From Gammaproteobacteria bacterium (GTDB lineage Bacteria; Pseudomonadota; Gammaproteobacteria; Pseudomonadales; Oceanobacteraceae): 64,000 nucleotides of DNA. The notes beneath the pieces are model-generated. The model worked only from the letters and a program-made list of their open reading frames with translations. It searched no databases and was not told the DNA's origin. The stretch is from NCBI GenBank assembly GCA_013373125.1, contig JABXIK010000016.1, forward strand, positions 1 to 64,000, in the 5' to 3' direction. Shown piece after piece: positions 21,284-30,593 of the stretch. A program made the position numbers and the translations under genes. The first letter of the stretch is position 1. The number at the start of each line of letters is the position of its first letter.

Positions 21284-21596
21284 GAAACAATCAGAACTGC
21301 CTAATTTTCCGCTACCCGATCGAACTGTGGTTCTAACAGCCATAAACAAGTCCATACCCAACAATAACTTTGAGCTGTTCGTCTTTGGCTCACGCAGCCT
21401 GATACAGACTTGTAAAGACTACAGCGACCTAGATCTAGTGATCCGCTGCGACAAACCAATACCAAGACAAATATTATTTCAAATAGAAGAAGATTTAGAA
21501 AACTCTCAACTCAACTACCGAGTCGACCTACTAGACTGGCATCGCATTAGCGATGAATTTAAAAACGAGATCACCAGTAAACTTATTAAGATATAA
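21276..21596 (+). CDS. Minimal nucleotidyltransferase (MNT), antitoxin candidate
   Basis: 106 residues of the DNA polymerase-beta-like minimal nucleotidyltransferase family (HI0073/MntA-like). The motif begins at G38-S39-R40 and reaches D51-L-D53, with a third Asp in YRVDLLD (D84), so all three metal-binding acids are present. The loop between GS and DxD has 11 residues and lacks the usual second Gly, a small departure from the common GSX10DXD form. In MntA-HepT pairs this enzyme adds AMP to the HEPN toxin and silences it. It is coupled to the HEPN gene by overlap. Confidence 0.85.
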   Translation: MNKKQSELPNFPLPDRTVVLTAINKSIPNNNFELFVFGSRSLIQTCKDYSDLDLVIRCDKPIPRQILFQIEEDLENSQLNYRVDLLDWHRISDEFKNEITSKLIKI

Positions 21597-21639
21597 CTGT
21601 TCCATAGAAGCGGACACTTTCACCACTATCCGCAGACCA

Positions 21640-21915
21640 ATACCTTGTACGAGTGAACCTGTTCGCGATATGCCTCGCAGACTAATACCTGTACGAGCGA
21701 GCTAGTATGTCCGCGAGCACAGCGAGTGCTTTGGATACTGCTCGCGATTTGCCCCGCGCAGGCCAATATCTTGTACGAGCGAACCCGCTCACGATATGCC
21801 CCAAAACGCAGTGAGTGTTTTGGGTGCTGCTCGCGAAGAGTTTACATTTTCGTATCTCTCCCGTTAGACCTATACCCTGTACGAGCGAGCCTGCTCGCGA
21901 TATACCCCGCAGGCG
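21640..21915 (+). repeat. Array of REP-like repeats
   Basis: At least four degenerate units in one orientation, each with a core like CTTGTACGAGCGAACC followed by a CTCGCGATATGCCCC half. Two long forms (about 21692-21753 and 21772-21836) carry an insert related to AGTGAGTGTTTTGGGTGCTG before CTCGCGA. The array fills the 336 nt between the MNT gene and the stop of the sugar transferase gene. It may act in mRNA end protection or termination for the two converging operons. Frames inside it are not genes. Confidence 0.75.
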
Positions 21916-21932
21916 GGAATCCACCTTACAAC

Positions 21933-22481
21933 TTACTTAACCCTATCCCCAGCACCAGCTCCAAGAACCGTCTGAAAAATAAACTTAAAGTAGTTCTTAA
22001 TCGACATCTCAGCAATCATTTTGGCATCCGTTTTCGCCAATAACTCAGGGGTCGACATGTCAATATCATTCACCTGCGCTAACCCCGTAATGCCTGGCCT
22101 TACATCAAATACACTTTTTGCTTCGCGGGCTTGCGTTAACTCTTCTTGATTAAACAAACCCGGTCTTGGCCCAACCAAACTCATCTCGCCTTTTAAAACA
22201 TTCCACAATTGCGGCAGCTCATCCAACTTAGTCTTCCGTAAAAACCCACCCAACTTAGTAATAGATGCTGTGCTTGCTAAATGACTAGCAACAGAAGCCG
22301 TATCCACTTTCATTGTTCTAAACTTCACTAAAATAAAAGGTTTTTTATTACGACCCACTCTCTCCTGCTTAAACAATGGAGAGCCGGTATCAAATAAACC
22401 AATCAAATAAATAATCAACAATACGGGGAAGCCAAATACCAATCCAAAAAAAGCAAACGTAAAATCTAAGATTCTTAACAC
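21933..22481 (-). CDS. PglC-like undecaprenyl-phosphate sugar-1-phosphate transferase
   Basis: 182 residues, the small monotopic phosphoglycosyl transferase class. One hydrophobic re-entrant segment (about 5-28) is followed by KFRTM, the catalytic Asp-Glu dyad in KTKLDELPQLWNVLKGEM, and VGPRPGL. It loads the first sugar-phosphate onto undecaprenyl phosphate and so starts the repeat unit at the inner membrane. The GTG start lies one nt after the upstream epimerase stop. It is the last gene of the long - strand operon. With WbpM and the neighbouring epimerase, a 6-deoxy-acetamido sugar such as QuiNAc or FucNAc is a reasonable first sugar (inference). Confidence 0.9.
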   Translation of the reverse strand: MLRILDFTFAFFGLVFGFPVLLIIYLIGLFDTGSPLFKQERVGRNKKPFILVKFRTMKVDTASVASHLASTASITKLGGFLRKTKLDELPQLWNVLKGEMSLVGPRPGLFNQEELTQAREAKSVFDVRPGITGLAQVNDIDMSTPELLAKTDAKMIAEMSIKNYFKFIFQTVLGAGAGDRVK

Positions 22482-22482
22482 T

Positions 22483-23436
22483 CTAGTTTTTCCTATTCAT
22501 AAAATCTTTAACAGTTTCAACTATACCCTGCTCTACTGTATATGGTGGAGTCCAGCCAAGTAATTGCTGTGCCTTACTGCTATCAACTTGGAAGTCACCA
22601 ATTAAGCGATCCACTAGGGCCATTTTACCCGTTAACTTACCAACAAGTTTAAATAGTGAAACAGGTACAGGTAATAACCAAGCAGGTTTGTTCATCGCTT
22701 TACGAATTATGCGGATCAGATTGCTTAAAGATAGGTCCTGCCCGTCTGAAACTAGGAAGGTTTGATTAGCGGCATTAGGGTGATCGATACACTGAATAGT
22801 AAAATCTACTAGATTATCTAAATAAACCATACTGCGGCGATTGTTCACCAGGCCGAATGGCAATGGAAGTGATAACTGACAGAGTTTCAACAAACTGAGA
22901 AAATTCGCTTTAACGCCCGGACCATAAACCAGCGGGGGGCGAATAATTACCAACTCCATTCCCGTTTCTGAAGCAATCTTTTTTAACACTTCTTCGGCCT
23001 CGTATTTAGATTGGCCATAAGCATCTTCCGGATCTGCTGCTGTCAATTCGTTAAAGGCTGTTTCTCCACTGGTACTTTCACCTAATACTTTAACACTACT
23101 GATATAAATAAAACGCTTAACGCCTGCAGCAGCAGCTTGCCTTGCTAAATTTTCTGACCCTGCAACATTCACTGTGCGGTATTCCGCCAATGGCTCGGCG
23201 ACTTCATCACGCATAATATGAGCGCGAGCGGCAGCATGAACCACTACATTCTGCTCTAAAAGCGCTTGAGACCAATCAGTTTCCGCGCCTAACCCACCCG
23301 CCTCAAATGTTCTAGATGGCAAACAATTTGTGGAGCGACGCACGGCGGCAGTTACATTTACCCCCACCATATCTACTAGAGCTTTTACGAGTTGCCTACC
23401 GAGAAACCCCGTTGCCCCAGTGAGAAGAATATTCAT
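22483..23436 (-). CDS. NAD-dependent sugar epimerase/4-ketoreductase (WbpV-like)
   Basis: 317 residues of the extended SDR family: GATGFLGRQL at the N-terminus (NAD binding), ISSVKVLGE near residue 112 and YGQSKYEAE (catalytic Tyr-xxx-Lys) near 139. The length and its place beside a sugar-phosphate transferase match WbpV-type reductases, which turn the WbpM product into UDP-QuiNAc or UDP-FucNAc. The ATG overlaps the stop of the upstream glycosyltransferase (ATGA), so translation is coupled. A plain UDP-sugar 4-epimerase is the alternative. Confidence 0.85.
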   Translation of the reverse strand: MNILLTGATGFLGRQLVKALVDMVGVNVTAAVRRSTNCLPSRTFEAGGLGAETDWSQALLEQNVVVHAAARAHIMRDEVAEPLAEYRTVNVAGSENLARQAAAAGVKRFIYISSVKVLGESTSGETAFNELTAADPEDAYGQSKYEAEEVLKKIASETGMELVIIRPPLVYGPGVKANFLSLLKLCQLSLPLPFGLVNNRRSMVYLDNLVDFTIQCIDHPNAANQTFLVSDGQDLSLSNLIRIIRKAMNKPAWLLPVPVSLFKLVGKLTGKMALVDRLIGDFQVDSSKAQQLLGWTPPYTVEQGIVETVKDFMNRKN

Positions 23437-24617
23437 GACTGATTGCTCTCCAAAGCACCTAAAATATCAGTAGCCATATCGTCCATTATTGTTTTTCTGG
23501 AAAAAGTTTTGACAAATTCTACCCTAGGACTCGTTACCAAGCTCAGCTTGTTAAAACTATTAATCGCTTGCTTCACATCACACGGGTGGAATACTGCAGA
23601 GTTACTAACATTGTCCTGTAAGAATTTAGCAGAGAAACCTGAAACACCGGCCCAGATCGGCTTTCCGACGGCTGCGTATTCGAAAATCTTTGAGGGTAAC
23701 ACCTTAAGAAATGCATCATAATTATTCAAATGCAGGAACAAAATGTCTGCTTTTCGATATATTTCTATCAAAGATGAACGGTTTACTGGTGATAGCAGCT
23801 CAACATTAGTTACATTATGATCCCTCAATGCTGATTCCAGTTGTGATTTTCTACCGCCATCACCCAGCAATTTAAACATCAATTGCCCCTCAAAGTGCTT
23901 TGCTAACTGAGGGATGATTGAGTGAAGGCCTTGGCCTTCGCCAAAATTGCCGGCATAAACCACCTCAGGAACTCCTGATGCAGAAACAGCGTCTATCTCT
24001 GGCTGCGCCTCTATAAACTCATCATCAATACCGTTAGTGAAGTAACTAAAGTGTTTATCTGGGTAGCGCAATTCAAAATACTCACGAAAACCACCTGATA
24101 CTAGGTTTATTTTATGCGCTCGCTTTACGGACCACCTTTCTATGATCGAAAATATTGGTTTAAATACCCAGACCAACTTACTAGGAAGAACGTCTTTGAT
24201 TGTATCAACAAATATATCGCGAATATCCAAATAAAGTGGCAGACGTTTTTTTCGAGCAATAAACGAACCTAGGGCTGCAGTCATCAAGCGAGAGGAGCTG
24301 GCATAGACCAAATCATAATCTTTAGCACCAGTGAACCTAATGACTTCTTTCGCATAAGAAATAAACGCACGAGACTGATCTAGCATGCCACTGTTGTGAT
24401 CAGGCAACTCGATGCGGTGAATACGTATTCCATCAGACTCCTCATACTGTGGCGCGTCCACACTAAATGAAGCGTAGCGAGATGGCAGTGTTGTTAAAAC
24501 GTCAACAACACTGCCAGTCGGTAATTGATTTTTTAAGGACTCGATTAATGCTTTATTGCGAAAAGAACCCGCAGATAGATCAGGTTGGTAATAAAAACTT
24601 AAAAATAGGATTCTCAA
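23433..24617 (-). CDS. Glycosyltransferase family 4 protein (WbuB-like)
   Basis: About 394 residues with the GT-B plan: N-terminal Rossmann half starting RILFLSFYYQPDLSAG, and a C-terminal nucleotide-sugar half with VVYAGNFGEGQGLHSI near residue 210 and ILFLHLNNYDAFLKVLPSK-type residues before EYAAVGKPI (acidic EX7E-like region). It should add a sugar to the lipid-linked repeat at the cytoplasmic face. A TTG at 24617 is chosen because GGAG lies 6 nt upstream; this TTG overlaps the TGA of the heparinase-like gene (TTGA), giving translational coupling. A further TTG at 24629 is possible but has no ribosome site. Confidence 0.88.
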   Translation of the reverse strand: MRILFLSFYYQPDLSAGSFRNKALIESLKNQLPTGSVVDVLTTLPSRYASFSVDAPQYEESDGIRIHRIELPDHNSGMLDQSRAFISYAKEVIRFTGAKDYDLVYASSSRLMTAALGSFIARKKRLPLYLDIRDIFVDTIKDVLPSKLVWVFKPIFSIIERWSVKRAHKINLVSGGFREYFELRYPDKHFSYFTNGIDDEFIEAQPEIDAVSASGVPEVVYAGNFGEGQGLHSIIPQLAKHFEGQLMFKLLGDGGRKSQLESALRDHNVTNVELLSPVNRSSLIEIYRKADILFLHLNNYDAFLKVLPSKIFEYAAVGKPIWAGVSGFSAKFLQDNVSNSAVFHPCDVKQAINSFNKLSLVTSPRVEFVKTFSRKTIMDDMATDILGALESNQS

Positions 24618-26266
24618 TCCAAACTCCAACTAATTTTTGTTGCCAATTGCTGCTCAGACAATCTCAGTACCAACTTAGTATTCGGAACTGATAGCCCAAA
24701 ACCAGGATGCCAAACGCTCTCGCATGCTTCAACATCAGCACCAGTAAACTCCAACTGAATAACTTCGCCTTTAGTTAAGGTTACCTCAAACTTGGAATCA
24801 TCAGTCTGCTTAAGCTTAATGTCAGGGTGCAAATGCCAATATGCAACAGCTCGACTGAATCGACCGATAAGCTTATCGGTAATAGTAAGACTATTCGGAT
24901 CTGCAAACCAATGTCTATGATGTATTACGTTACCACCCAGACGTCGATACCCGTCATGGCTTGCTTTTAAAGAGGCAGACATTTCATCCTGTATCAAATC
25001 CACATTAAATGGCTTGGCACGACGCGCAACGCGAAACCCAGCCCACACCTCAGAAGAGTTCTCACCATCGACCTCTATAGTGTTATGTTTAGCGGTCGAA
25101 CGCTGCCTATGACGCTCAGCATCCTCACCATACTGCGAAATACCCGAATTAACCAAAACTCGCTGTCCAAACAAACTTAACTCACAGCTTAGAGTATCGG
25201 CATGAGCATGTCCGGGCTGATAGTCAGGACCGACTTTTGCGATATCTGCGATTAGTCTATGCGATTGCGGCCAATCAATTATTCCGTAGCCAGTATCTTG
25301 CAGCAAATTACCGCGTATGCTTGGTGCTATTTCAAGCTTGGGGACTTCTATGCCCAAATGATCGGCATACACCTTTAGGTTACTAAGTGTCGGCGCAATT
25401 CCTAATGTTGCATCGTTAAAAAACGATAAATCTTGATCAGGATGAACCATACTCTGAAACCATTTCATCCCAATGGTAAATCGCTCTGTCCACTCAGCTA
25501 TCCGTTGACCTAATACGGGCAATTCGACACTTTGCTGTAAATTGATTAAATCACCCAAGTCCCATAGCAGAATACTATGATACATTGGGGACAACTCAAA
25601 GTGGCCGCCATCATTCAAAAACTGCTCAGACACCTCCTGGTCGAGAAGCTTCGCACCCTTTTGCAACCAATAGTCCCCTGTTTTTCCGCCAAAGAATGCG
25701 CCAGCAAATACTAGCGCCTTAGCATTAGCAAAAAGATGGTTAGCTAAAATGTGATACTCGACCTGTTGGTCCAGAGCATCCACTTGAATAGCCAGTGAAT
25801 CAATCCATTCTGGTTTGATCTGCTCCGGCGTTAAGCGACTTAACCATTTAACCCAATTCACTACACGTAAAGAGAGGCAATATGGCTCCCAGCCATTTCC
25901 ATTCATAAAGGGATTAGCCTCGATCCAATCATCTACCAAGGCTTGGCACAATTCAAAACGCTCATCAGCATCGATGGAATTAAGATCGTCAAAATAGTGT
26001 AAATTATACAACCACAGTTTCGGGAGATCTGAGGAATTCCAATCACCATGAAATAGGTGACTATGACCTAGAAAAGTAAATGTTTTACCATCACATGTTG
26101 CGGCTGCCATATAACTAGGAGCAGACCAACCTGTTAGAACATTTCGTAATTCAGGAATAGCTGTTGAGAGAGCTTTAGGTTTACGTACGCGATAGTAAAT
26201 ACGATACGCTACCTGCTTGACTTTGAGGTAACGTACCGTGTGAACTAACTTAAGAAGCCGACTCAT
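24614..26266 (-). CDS. Heparinase II/III-like protein (copy 1)
   Basis: 550 residues. The N-terminal half is an alpha/alpha toroid (heparinase_II/III N-domain) with NHLFANAKALV near residue 175 and MYHSILLWDLGDL near 230; the C-terminal beta part starts around GHAHADTLSCEL near 355, with the conserved His/His/Asp. Polysaccharide lyases of this family cleave uronic acid linkages. No signal peptide is visible: the N-terminus is basic and amphipathic (MSRLLKLVHTVRYLKV), so the protein probably stays in the cytoplasm. It overlaps the fusion oxidoreductase upstream (ATGA) and the GT4 gene downstream (TTGA). The real reaction in such polysaccharide clusters is not established. Confidence 0.87.
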   Translation of the reverse strand: MSRLLKLVHTVRYLKVKQVAYRIYYRVRKPKALSTAIPELRNVLTGWSAPSYMAAATCDGKTFTFLGHSHLFHGDWNSSDLPKLWLYNLHYFDDLNSIDADERFELCQALVDDWIEANPFMNGNGWEPYCLSLRVVNWVKWLSRLTPEQIKPEWIDSLAIQVDALDQQVEYHILANHLFANAKALVFAGAFFGGKTGDYWLQKGAKLLDQEVSEQFLNDGGHFELSPMYHSILLWDLGDLINLQQSVELPVLGQRIAEWTERFTIGMKWFQSMVHPDQDLSFFNDATLGIAPTLSNLKVYADHLGIEVPKLEIAPSIRGNLLQDTGYGIIDWPQSHRLIADIAKVGPDYQPGHAHADTLSCELSLFGQRVLVNSGISQYGEDAERHRQRSTAKHNTIEVDGENSSEVWAGFRVARRAKPFNVDLIQDEMSASLKASHDGYRRLGGNVIHHRHWFADPNSLTITDKLIGRFSRAVAYWHLHPDIKLKQTDDSKFEVTLTKGEVIQLEFTGADVEACESVWHPGFGLSVPNTKLVLRLSEQQLATKISWSLD

Positions 26267-28380
26267 TTTTCCTGCTTTCGTAAATTCTCAGCTATTTCAA
26301 CTGTCACACGAGCAACTTCAAATATCTCGTCCGCTGGTATAGGACTTGCTTTGCCTGCCTTAATTGCTGACATGAACTCATTAACACAAGCATCTTGACC
26401 TTTATCTTGTGACCACAAATTCATTTTGGAGAAACCCTTCCACCCAAAACCAGTCAGTTTTCTAAAATTATCCAGTTGTAATACTCCATGATCACAGAAG
26501 ACTTCAATACGCTCCTTCGGAAAAGCTTTCCCCCCATTTGCGTAATAGTGAATTGTACCTACTGAGCCATCTTCAAATGACAGCGTAATAATTGCCTTAT
26601 CTTCTGTCATCTCAATATATTGATTATGGCCCATCTTAATTGCTGTATGAGAAACGATTTTACTTCCAGCTAGGAACCTCATTAAATCTATATAGTGGCA
26701 AGCTTCACCAATGATACGTCCCCCGCCGATCAAAGGATCTTGAGTCCAGCTATCCTTCGGAATATCACCAGCATTCATGGTCATAATAAAACACTTTGGC
26801 ATGGGCTTTTTATCTAACAGTGCTTTGATTTTCTGTATTTGAGGAGCAAAGCGACGATTGTATCCGACCATAAGCATCGAACCTGACGACTTATATACTC
26901 TTTCAATTTCATCAATTTCTTCATGTGTCATCGCCAACGGCTTTTCGACAAACACATTTTTATCATGTTGCAAAGCTTCGATTGTTTGCTTAGCGTGAAG
27001 ATTATGCTGGGTCGCTATTACTACAGTGTCGGTATCATCTTCAAAAACATCATTAATTGAGGTAGATGCCTTTTCAAAACGATGTTTCTTGCCATGATGA
27101 ACGCCACTAATACCACTGCTTGTAACTATTGTGCAAAAATTAGCACCAGACTTGGCGAAAGTAGGGATTAAAATACGTGACGCGTAGTTGCCACATCCTA
27201 AAAATGACACATTTCCACTTTGAGAACATCTTTGGTTTTTAGAATCGGTTAATTCAACATAAGATTTCGTTTTTTCATTATCAGAACGATAATCTAAAAC
27301 AATACCGAGTGATCCTGACTCATCTAGCTTAGAGTATGCTTTAGCCGCATCGCCAACAGCGTACCGATAGCTGATCAAAGGTTTAACATTCAGCTGCCCT
27401 GAGGACATGAGTTGTAAAATAGCTTCAAAATTTCTTTGCTCTGTCCACCTTACAAATGCATACGGATAATCATTCCCTTTTGCTTCATAGTTTTCATCAT
27501 ACCGACCAGGCCCATATGAACATGATACTTGGAACGACAACTCCTTCTCATAAAAGTCGTTTCTATTCAACTCCAACCCAACGACACCAACTAAAACTAT
27601 TCTGCCTCTCTTGCGGCACATTGTCGCAGCTTGATGAACAATATCATTACTACTTGAACTGGCAGTAATAAGTACGGCGTCAACACCTCTCCCCCTAGTT
27701 ATTTGGTCTGCCACCTCAATTGGATCTTGCGATTTGGAAAGGTCAACAACATGAGCTCCAAACTGTTTGGCTAACTCACACTTATTTGAATCAAAATCAA
27801 CACCAATGACCTCACAGCCATTAGCTTTGAGAAGTTGGACCGCTATTAAACCGATTAAACCTAACCCTATTACGACTACCGTTTCCCCTAAAGTAGGCTC
27901 TATGAGACGCATTCCTTGTAACCCAATAGCCCCAAGAACGGTAAAGGCAGCTTCTTCATCAGTAACGTTATTTGGTATAGGTGCAATAAGGTTTTTAGGT
28001 ACACATACAACGCTTGCATGTTTACCATTTGAAACAACTCTGGTTCCTTCAGCCAAATTACTTTCCGTACCATCTAGTATAGTACCAACATTGCAATAAC
28101 CTAATTGCATTGGTTCATCAAGTTTTGATTTTACAGCTGAATAAGTTGCTATGACTCCATCAGATTTTACCTTATCTAGAACCATTTTAACTTTTTCAGG
28201 CTGACTCATTGCTTTTCCAATGAGTCCAGATTTACCAAAATCAACCAATGATTTTTCAGTGCCACTTGAAATTAAAGTTAAATTAGTACGAATTAGACCA
28301 TGATTTGGTTTCAAACTCGGGCTTGGAATCTCAATTATTTCTGTCGTGCCAGTATTTATATTTTGAACCACTTGAAACAT
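26263..28380 (-). CDS. Two-domain oxidoreductase: zinc-type alcohol dehydrogenase fused to Gfo/Idh/MocA
   Basis: 705 residues. The first half (1 to about 350) is an MDR dehydrogenase with the NAD loop VVIGLGLIGLIAVQLL and GVVGLELNRNDF. The second half (about 385-705) is a Gfo/Idh/MocA enzyme with VSFLGCGNYASRILIP, the VEKPLAMT motif (catalytic Lys) and GEACHYIDLMRFL. Such fusions are known beside heparinase-like genes in polysaccharide clusters, and a two-step redox change of a sugar or uronate is a fair inference. The start has GGAG at 6 nt. It ends in an ATGA overlap with the heparinase-like gene. Substrate unknown. Confidence 0.9.
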   Translation of the reverse strand: MFQVVQNINTGTTEIIEIPSPSLKPNHGLIRTNLTLISSGTEKSLVDFGKSGLIGKAMSQPEKVKMVLDKVKSDGVIATYSAVKSKLDEPMQLGYCNVGTILDGTESNLAEGTRVVSNGKHASVVCVPKNLIAPIPNNVTDEEAAFTVLGAIGLQGMRLIEPTLGETVVVIGLGLIGLIAVQLLKANGCEVIGVDFDSNKCELAKQFGAHVVDLSKSQDPIEVADQITRGRGVDAVLITASSSSNDIVHQAATMCRKRGRIVLVGVVGLELNRNDFYEKELSFQVSCSYGPGRYDENYEAKGNDYPYAFVRWTEQRNFEAILQLMSSGQLNVKPLISYRYAVGDAAKAYSKLDESGSLGIVLDYRSDNEKTKSYVELTDSKNQRCSQSGNVSFLGCGNYASRILIPTFAKSGANFCTIVTSSGISGVHHGKKHRFEKASTSINDVFEDDTDTVVIATQHNLHAKQTIEALQHDKNVFVEKPLAMTHEEIDEIERVYKSSGSMLMVGYNRRFAPQIQKIKALLDKKPMPKCFIMTMNAGDIPKDSWTQDPLIGGGRIIGEACHYIDLMRFLAGSKIVSHTAIKMGHNQYIEMTEDKAIITLSFEDGSVGTIHYYANGGKAFPKERIEVFCDHGVLQLDNFRKLTGFGWKGFSKMNLWSQDKGQDACVNEFMSAIKAGKASPIPADEIFEVARVTVEIAENLRKQEK

Positions 28381-28394
28381 ATTATCTCCAAAAA

Positions 28395-29486
28395 TTAGAT
28401 ATCTAGCTCTACTACAGAGGTAGCAACACTATTGACATACATATCTTCAATCATTATCGCTAAAAAAGATGATAAATAAGCAACTTTAATTGTAGGTTCG
28501 ACATTTTTTAGAGGGGCAAGAACTGCCGCACAATGACCTACATTTTTTGAACGTTTCCTAACTACATATCTTGATCTATCATTCCTGATAAGATCCATTG
28601 ATTTAAAATTCATTATCTTACCTACAGATAAATTAGAATTCCAGAAAATAAACTCCTCTACTCCATCTAAAGGCTCGCAATTTGCGGAAAATAAAAGATC
28701 AATTTTTCTGTCTCCGGACAGCAATGTTACAGACAAATCGTCTAACGCCCCCTTTGTTACCTTTACCTCGATTGACTTCGGGATGTTAGCTGCTGATAGG
28801 AGACGTAAAGACAAATCCAACCAATGAGTTAAATTACCAAGAACCCTTGTACCTTGACCTTCATTTCGATACCAATGATCAGATGGCAGGTAATGGCCAT
28901 TCACTACCACTGTAACTGAATATGAAGATTCCAACTCAGTTTGCAATTTTTCAAAATAAGGGGCAAAAGGACGATTAAATCCTGTATACATTTTAGTATC
29001 AGGTTTTGAATTTAAGAGATCGAGAAATTGCTTTTGCTGGTCAAAATTCACAAAAAGTGGCTTCTCTATATAAACCTTTTGGAATTTATCCGCTGCCATA
29101 ATCGCTTGACTTGTATGAGAGTAATGATCTGATGCGATATAAATTAAGTCACCTCTAAACTCTCCAGCTTCAATTGCCTCATCAATAGATCTAAAATGCT
29201 TACAACTCAATACGTTTTCTGCGAGAAGCTTTGACTTATCAGAAGGATCTATTACAAATGAAAATCTCTTTTTTCCATATACACATACAAAAAATGCAAT
29301 AAGCGTAAACCCATGATTACCAAGCCCTATAATTCCAATTCTATCAGACGATCCTTTATTTCTACTCATGATAAGTTTTAGTAACCTGATAGAAATAGGC
29401 CTATCAATTTGATATAGAACTTTAACTAGTGTTCTGCGTAAACCATATAAGAATATATACCTTATTACTTTTTTAAACATACCCAT
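28395..29486 (-). CDS. Gfo/Idh/MocA-family oxidoreductase
   Basis: 363 residues. An N-terminal basic/hydrophobic stretch (about 1-45) precedes the Rossmann loop IGIIGLGNHG, later VYIEKPLFVN holds the family EKP motif, and TRVLGNLTHWLDL resembles the substrate-site helix. It would reduce or oxidise a nucleotide sugar. It overlaps the upstream GT4 gene by 14 nt, and a second ATG six nt downstream could also serve. Compared with the fusion protein next to it, this is a single-domain and more divergent family member. Base composition here turns clearly AT-rich. Confidence 0.82.
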   Translation of the reverse strand: MGMFKKVIRYIFLYGLRRTLVKVLYQIDRPISIRLLKLIMSRNKGSSDRIGIIGLGNHGFTLIAFFVCVYGKKRFSFVIDPSDKSKLLAENVLSCKHFRSIDEAIEAGEFRGDLIYIASDHYSHTSQAIMAADKFQKVYIEKPLFVNFDQQKQFLDLLNSKPDTKMYTGFNRPFAPYFEKLQTELESSYSVTVVVNGHYLPSDHWYRNEGQGTRVLGNLTHWLDLSLRLLSAANIPKSIEVKVTKGALDDLSVTLLSGDRKIDLLFSANCEPLDGVEEFIFWNSNLSVGKIMNFKSMDLIRNDRSRYVVRKRSKNVGHCAAVLAPLKNVEPTIKVAYLSSFLAIMIEDMYVNSVATSVVELDI

Positions 29487-30591
29487 TAAGTACCGCCTCT
29501 AAAGCTTCATCTATTTTCTTTGGATTATAGTTAGTAATATAGTAACGCCTTGCATTTAGAATAAGCTTAGATAGCTCATTTTTGTCTTCGATTAATCCAG
29601 CCAACTGATTAAACGTTTCACCTACATCATCTTGAAACTGTAGTGAAACATGATAATCCTTTATCCGTTTTGCTACTTCTGTCTGAGAATTTGTAATTAA
29701 AATTGTGTTTGATCCAAGAATCTCAGGAATTTTATTTGATGCTGCATACAGATTGATAATCTTATCCGGGCTATAATATGCTATTGAAATATCACTGCTT
29801 TTTAGTACATCCACTGCTTCTGTTTGCTTTAACTGGCCCAAATACTCAAATTCAACACCTAGTTCATAAAACCTTTTTTGTAGTTCACTCAAATAACCTG
29901 CACTCCCCCAGCCACAGGCTAGCATTTTAACTGTTACATCCATCTGAGATAGAAAAGAAGCAACCTGCAAATACAAATCCAAATTTCTATTAGGCGATAT
30001 CCAACCACCATAAAACAATTTTATTGTCGAATCAGAGAATGGCATTCGTTCTGTAGATACATTAAAATTTGGAAAATTTCTAAAAACATATATTTTATTT
30101 TGAACATATTTTGGGTAAGCAGCACCTCTAAACTCCTCAGGAACTAAAGTAAACTCTGATGCTTTTATATATAATGATTCAAAATTCTTTAATACATTAG
30201 CCAGAACAGAACTAAACTCGTATCTTTGAAAAAAATTATCATGGATATTATATATATACTTAATACCCAGTAGCTTACAAAGAATTCCACCAAGAAGAAC
30301 TGACTCTAAATCAGAGAAATGAACAAGTTTCAGTTGTTTTCTTAACTTATAGAGATACTTAACTGTCTTTATGTTTGTTATTGCTAAAAACATTAAATAT
30401 GGTAAATACCCTTTACCATCGAAGTAGTCAAAACTACCAAGATCTCCAACTCGAGCTATGCCATCGACTACACTATCACCTGTTCTAATTGGTGAGAGAT
30501 ATGCCACCTCACCCCCTTTTTTCTTTATGAAACTAGCAATTCTACTGACCCTAGGACCAGGGTTAGTAGAGCTACGCACAAACAGATACAT
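29473..30591 (-). CDS. Glycosyltransferase family 4 protein
   Basis: 372 residues from the ATG at 30591, which has GGAG at 8 nt; the frame reaches six codons further without a ribosome site. GT-B traits: N-terminal TNPGPRVSRIASFIKKKGG, the acceptor-side IYNIHDNFFQRYEF, then IKLFYGGWISPNRNLDLYL starting the donor half near residue 190 and IPEILGSNTILITNS late in the protein. It should act on the lipid-linked oligosaccharide in the cytoplasm. Its ribosome site is inside the last codons of the second heparinase-like gene and the gap is 2 nt, so the two are probably coupled. Confidence 0.83.
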   Translation of the reverse strand: MYLFVRSSTNPGPRVSRIASFIKKKGGEVAYLSPIRTGDSVVDGIARVGDLGSFDYFDGKGYLPYLMFLAITNIKTVKYLYKLRKQLKLVHFSDLESVLLGGILCKLLGIKYIYNIHDNFFQRYEFSSVLANVLKNFESLYIKASEFTLVPEEFRGAAYPKYVQNKIYVFRNFPNFNVSTERMPFSDSTIKLFYGGWISPNRNLDLYLQVASFLSQMDVTVKMLACGWGSAGYLSELQKRFYELGVEFEYLGQLKQTEAVDVLKSSDISIAYYSPDKIINLYAASNKIPEILGSNTILITNSQTEVAKRIKDYHVSLQFQDDVGETFNQLAGLIEDKNELSKLILNARRYYITNYNPKKIDEALEAVLNGYV

Positions 30592-30593
30592 TT

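Noticed and set aside
21640..21915. Could the array be a CRISPR
   Set aside because: Units are degenerate, palindromic and without constant spacers; no cas genes.
29484..29506. GGCGGTA on the - strand, like the ops/JUMPstart element of polysaccharide operons
   Set aside because: It lies inside the end of a GT4 gene in mid-operon and the rest of the ops consensus does not match; probably chance.
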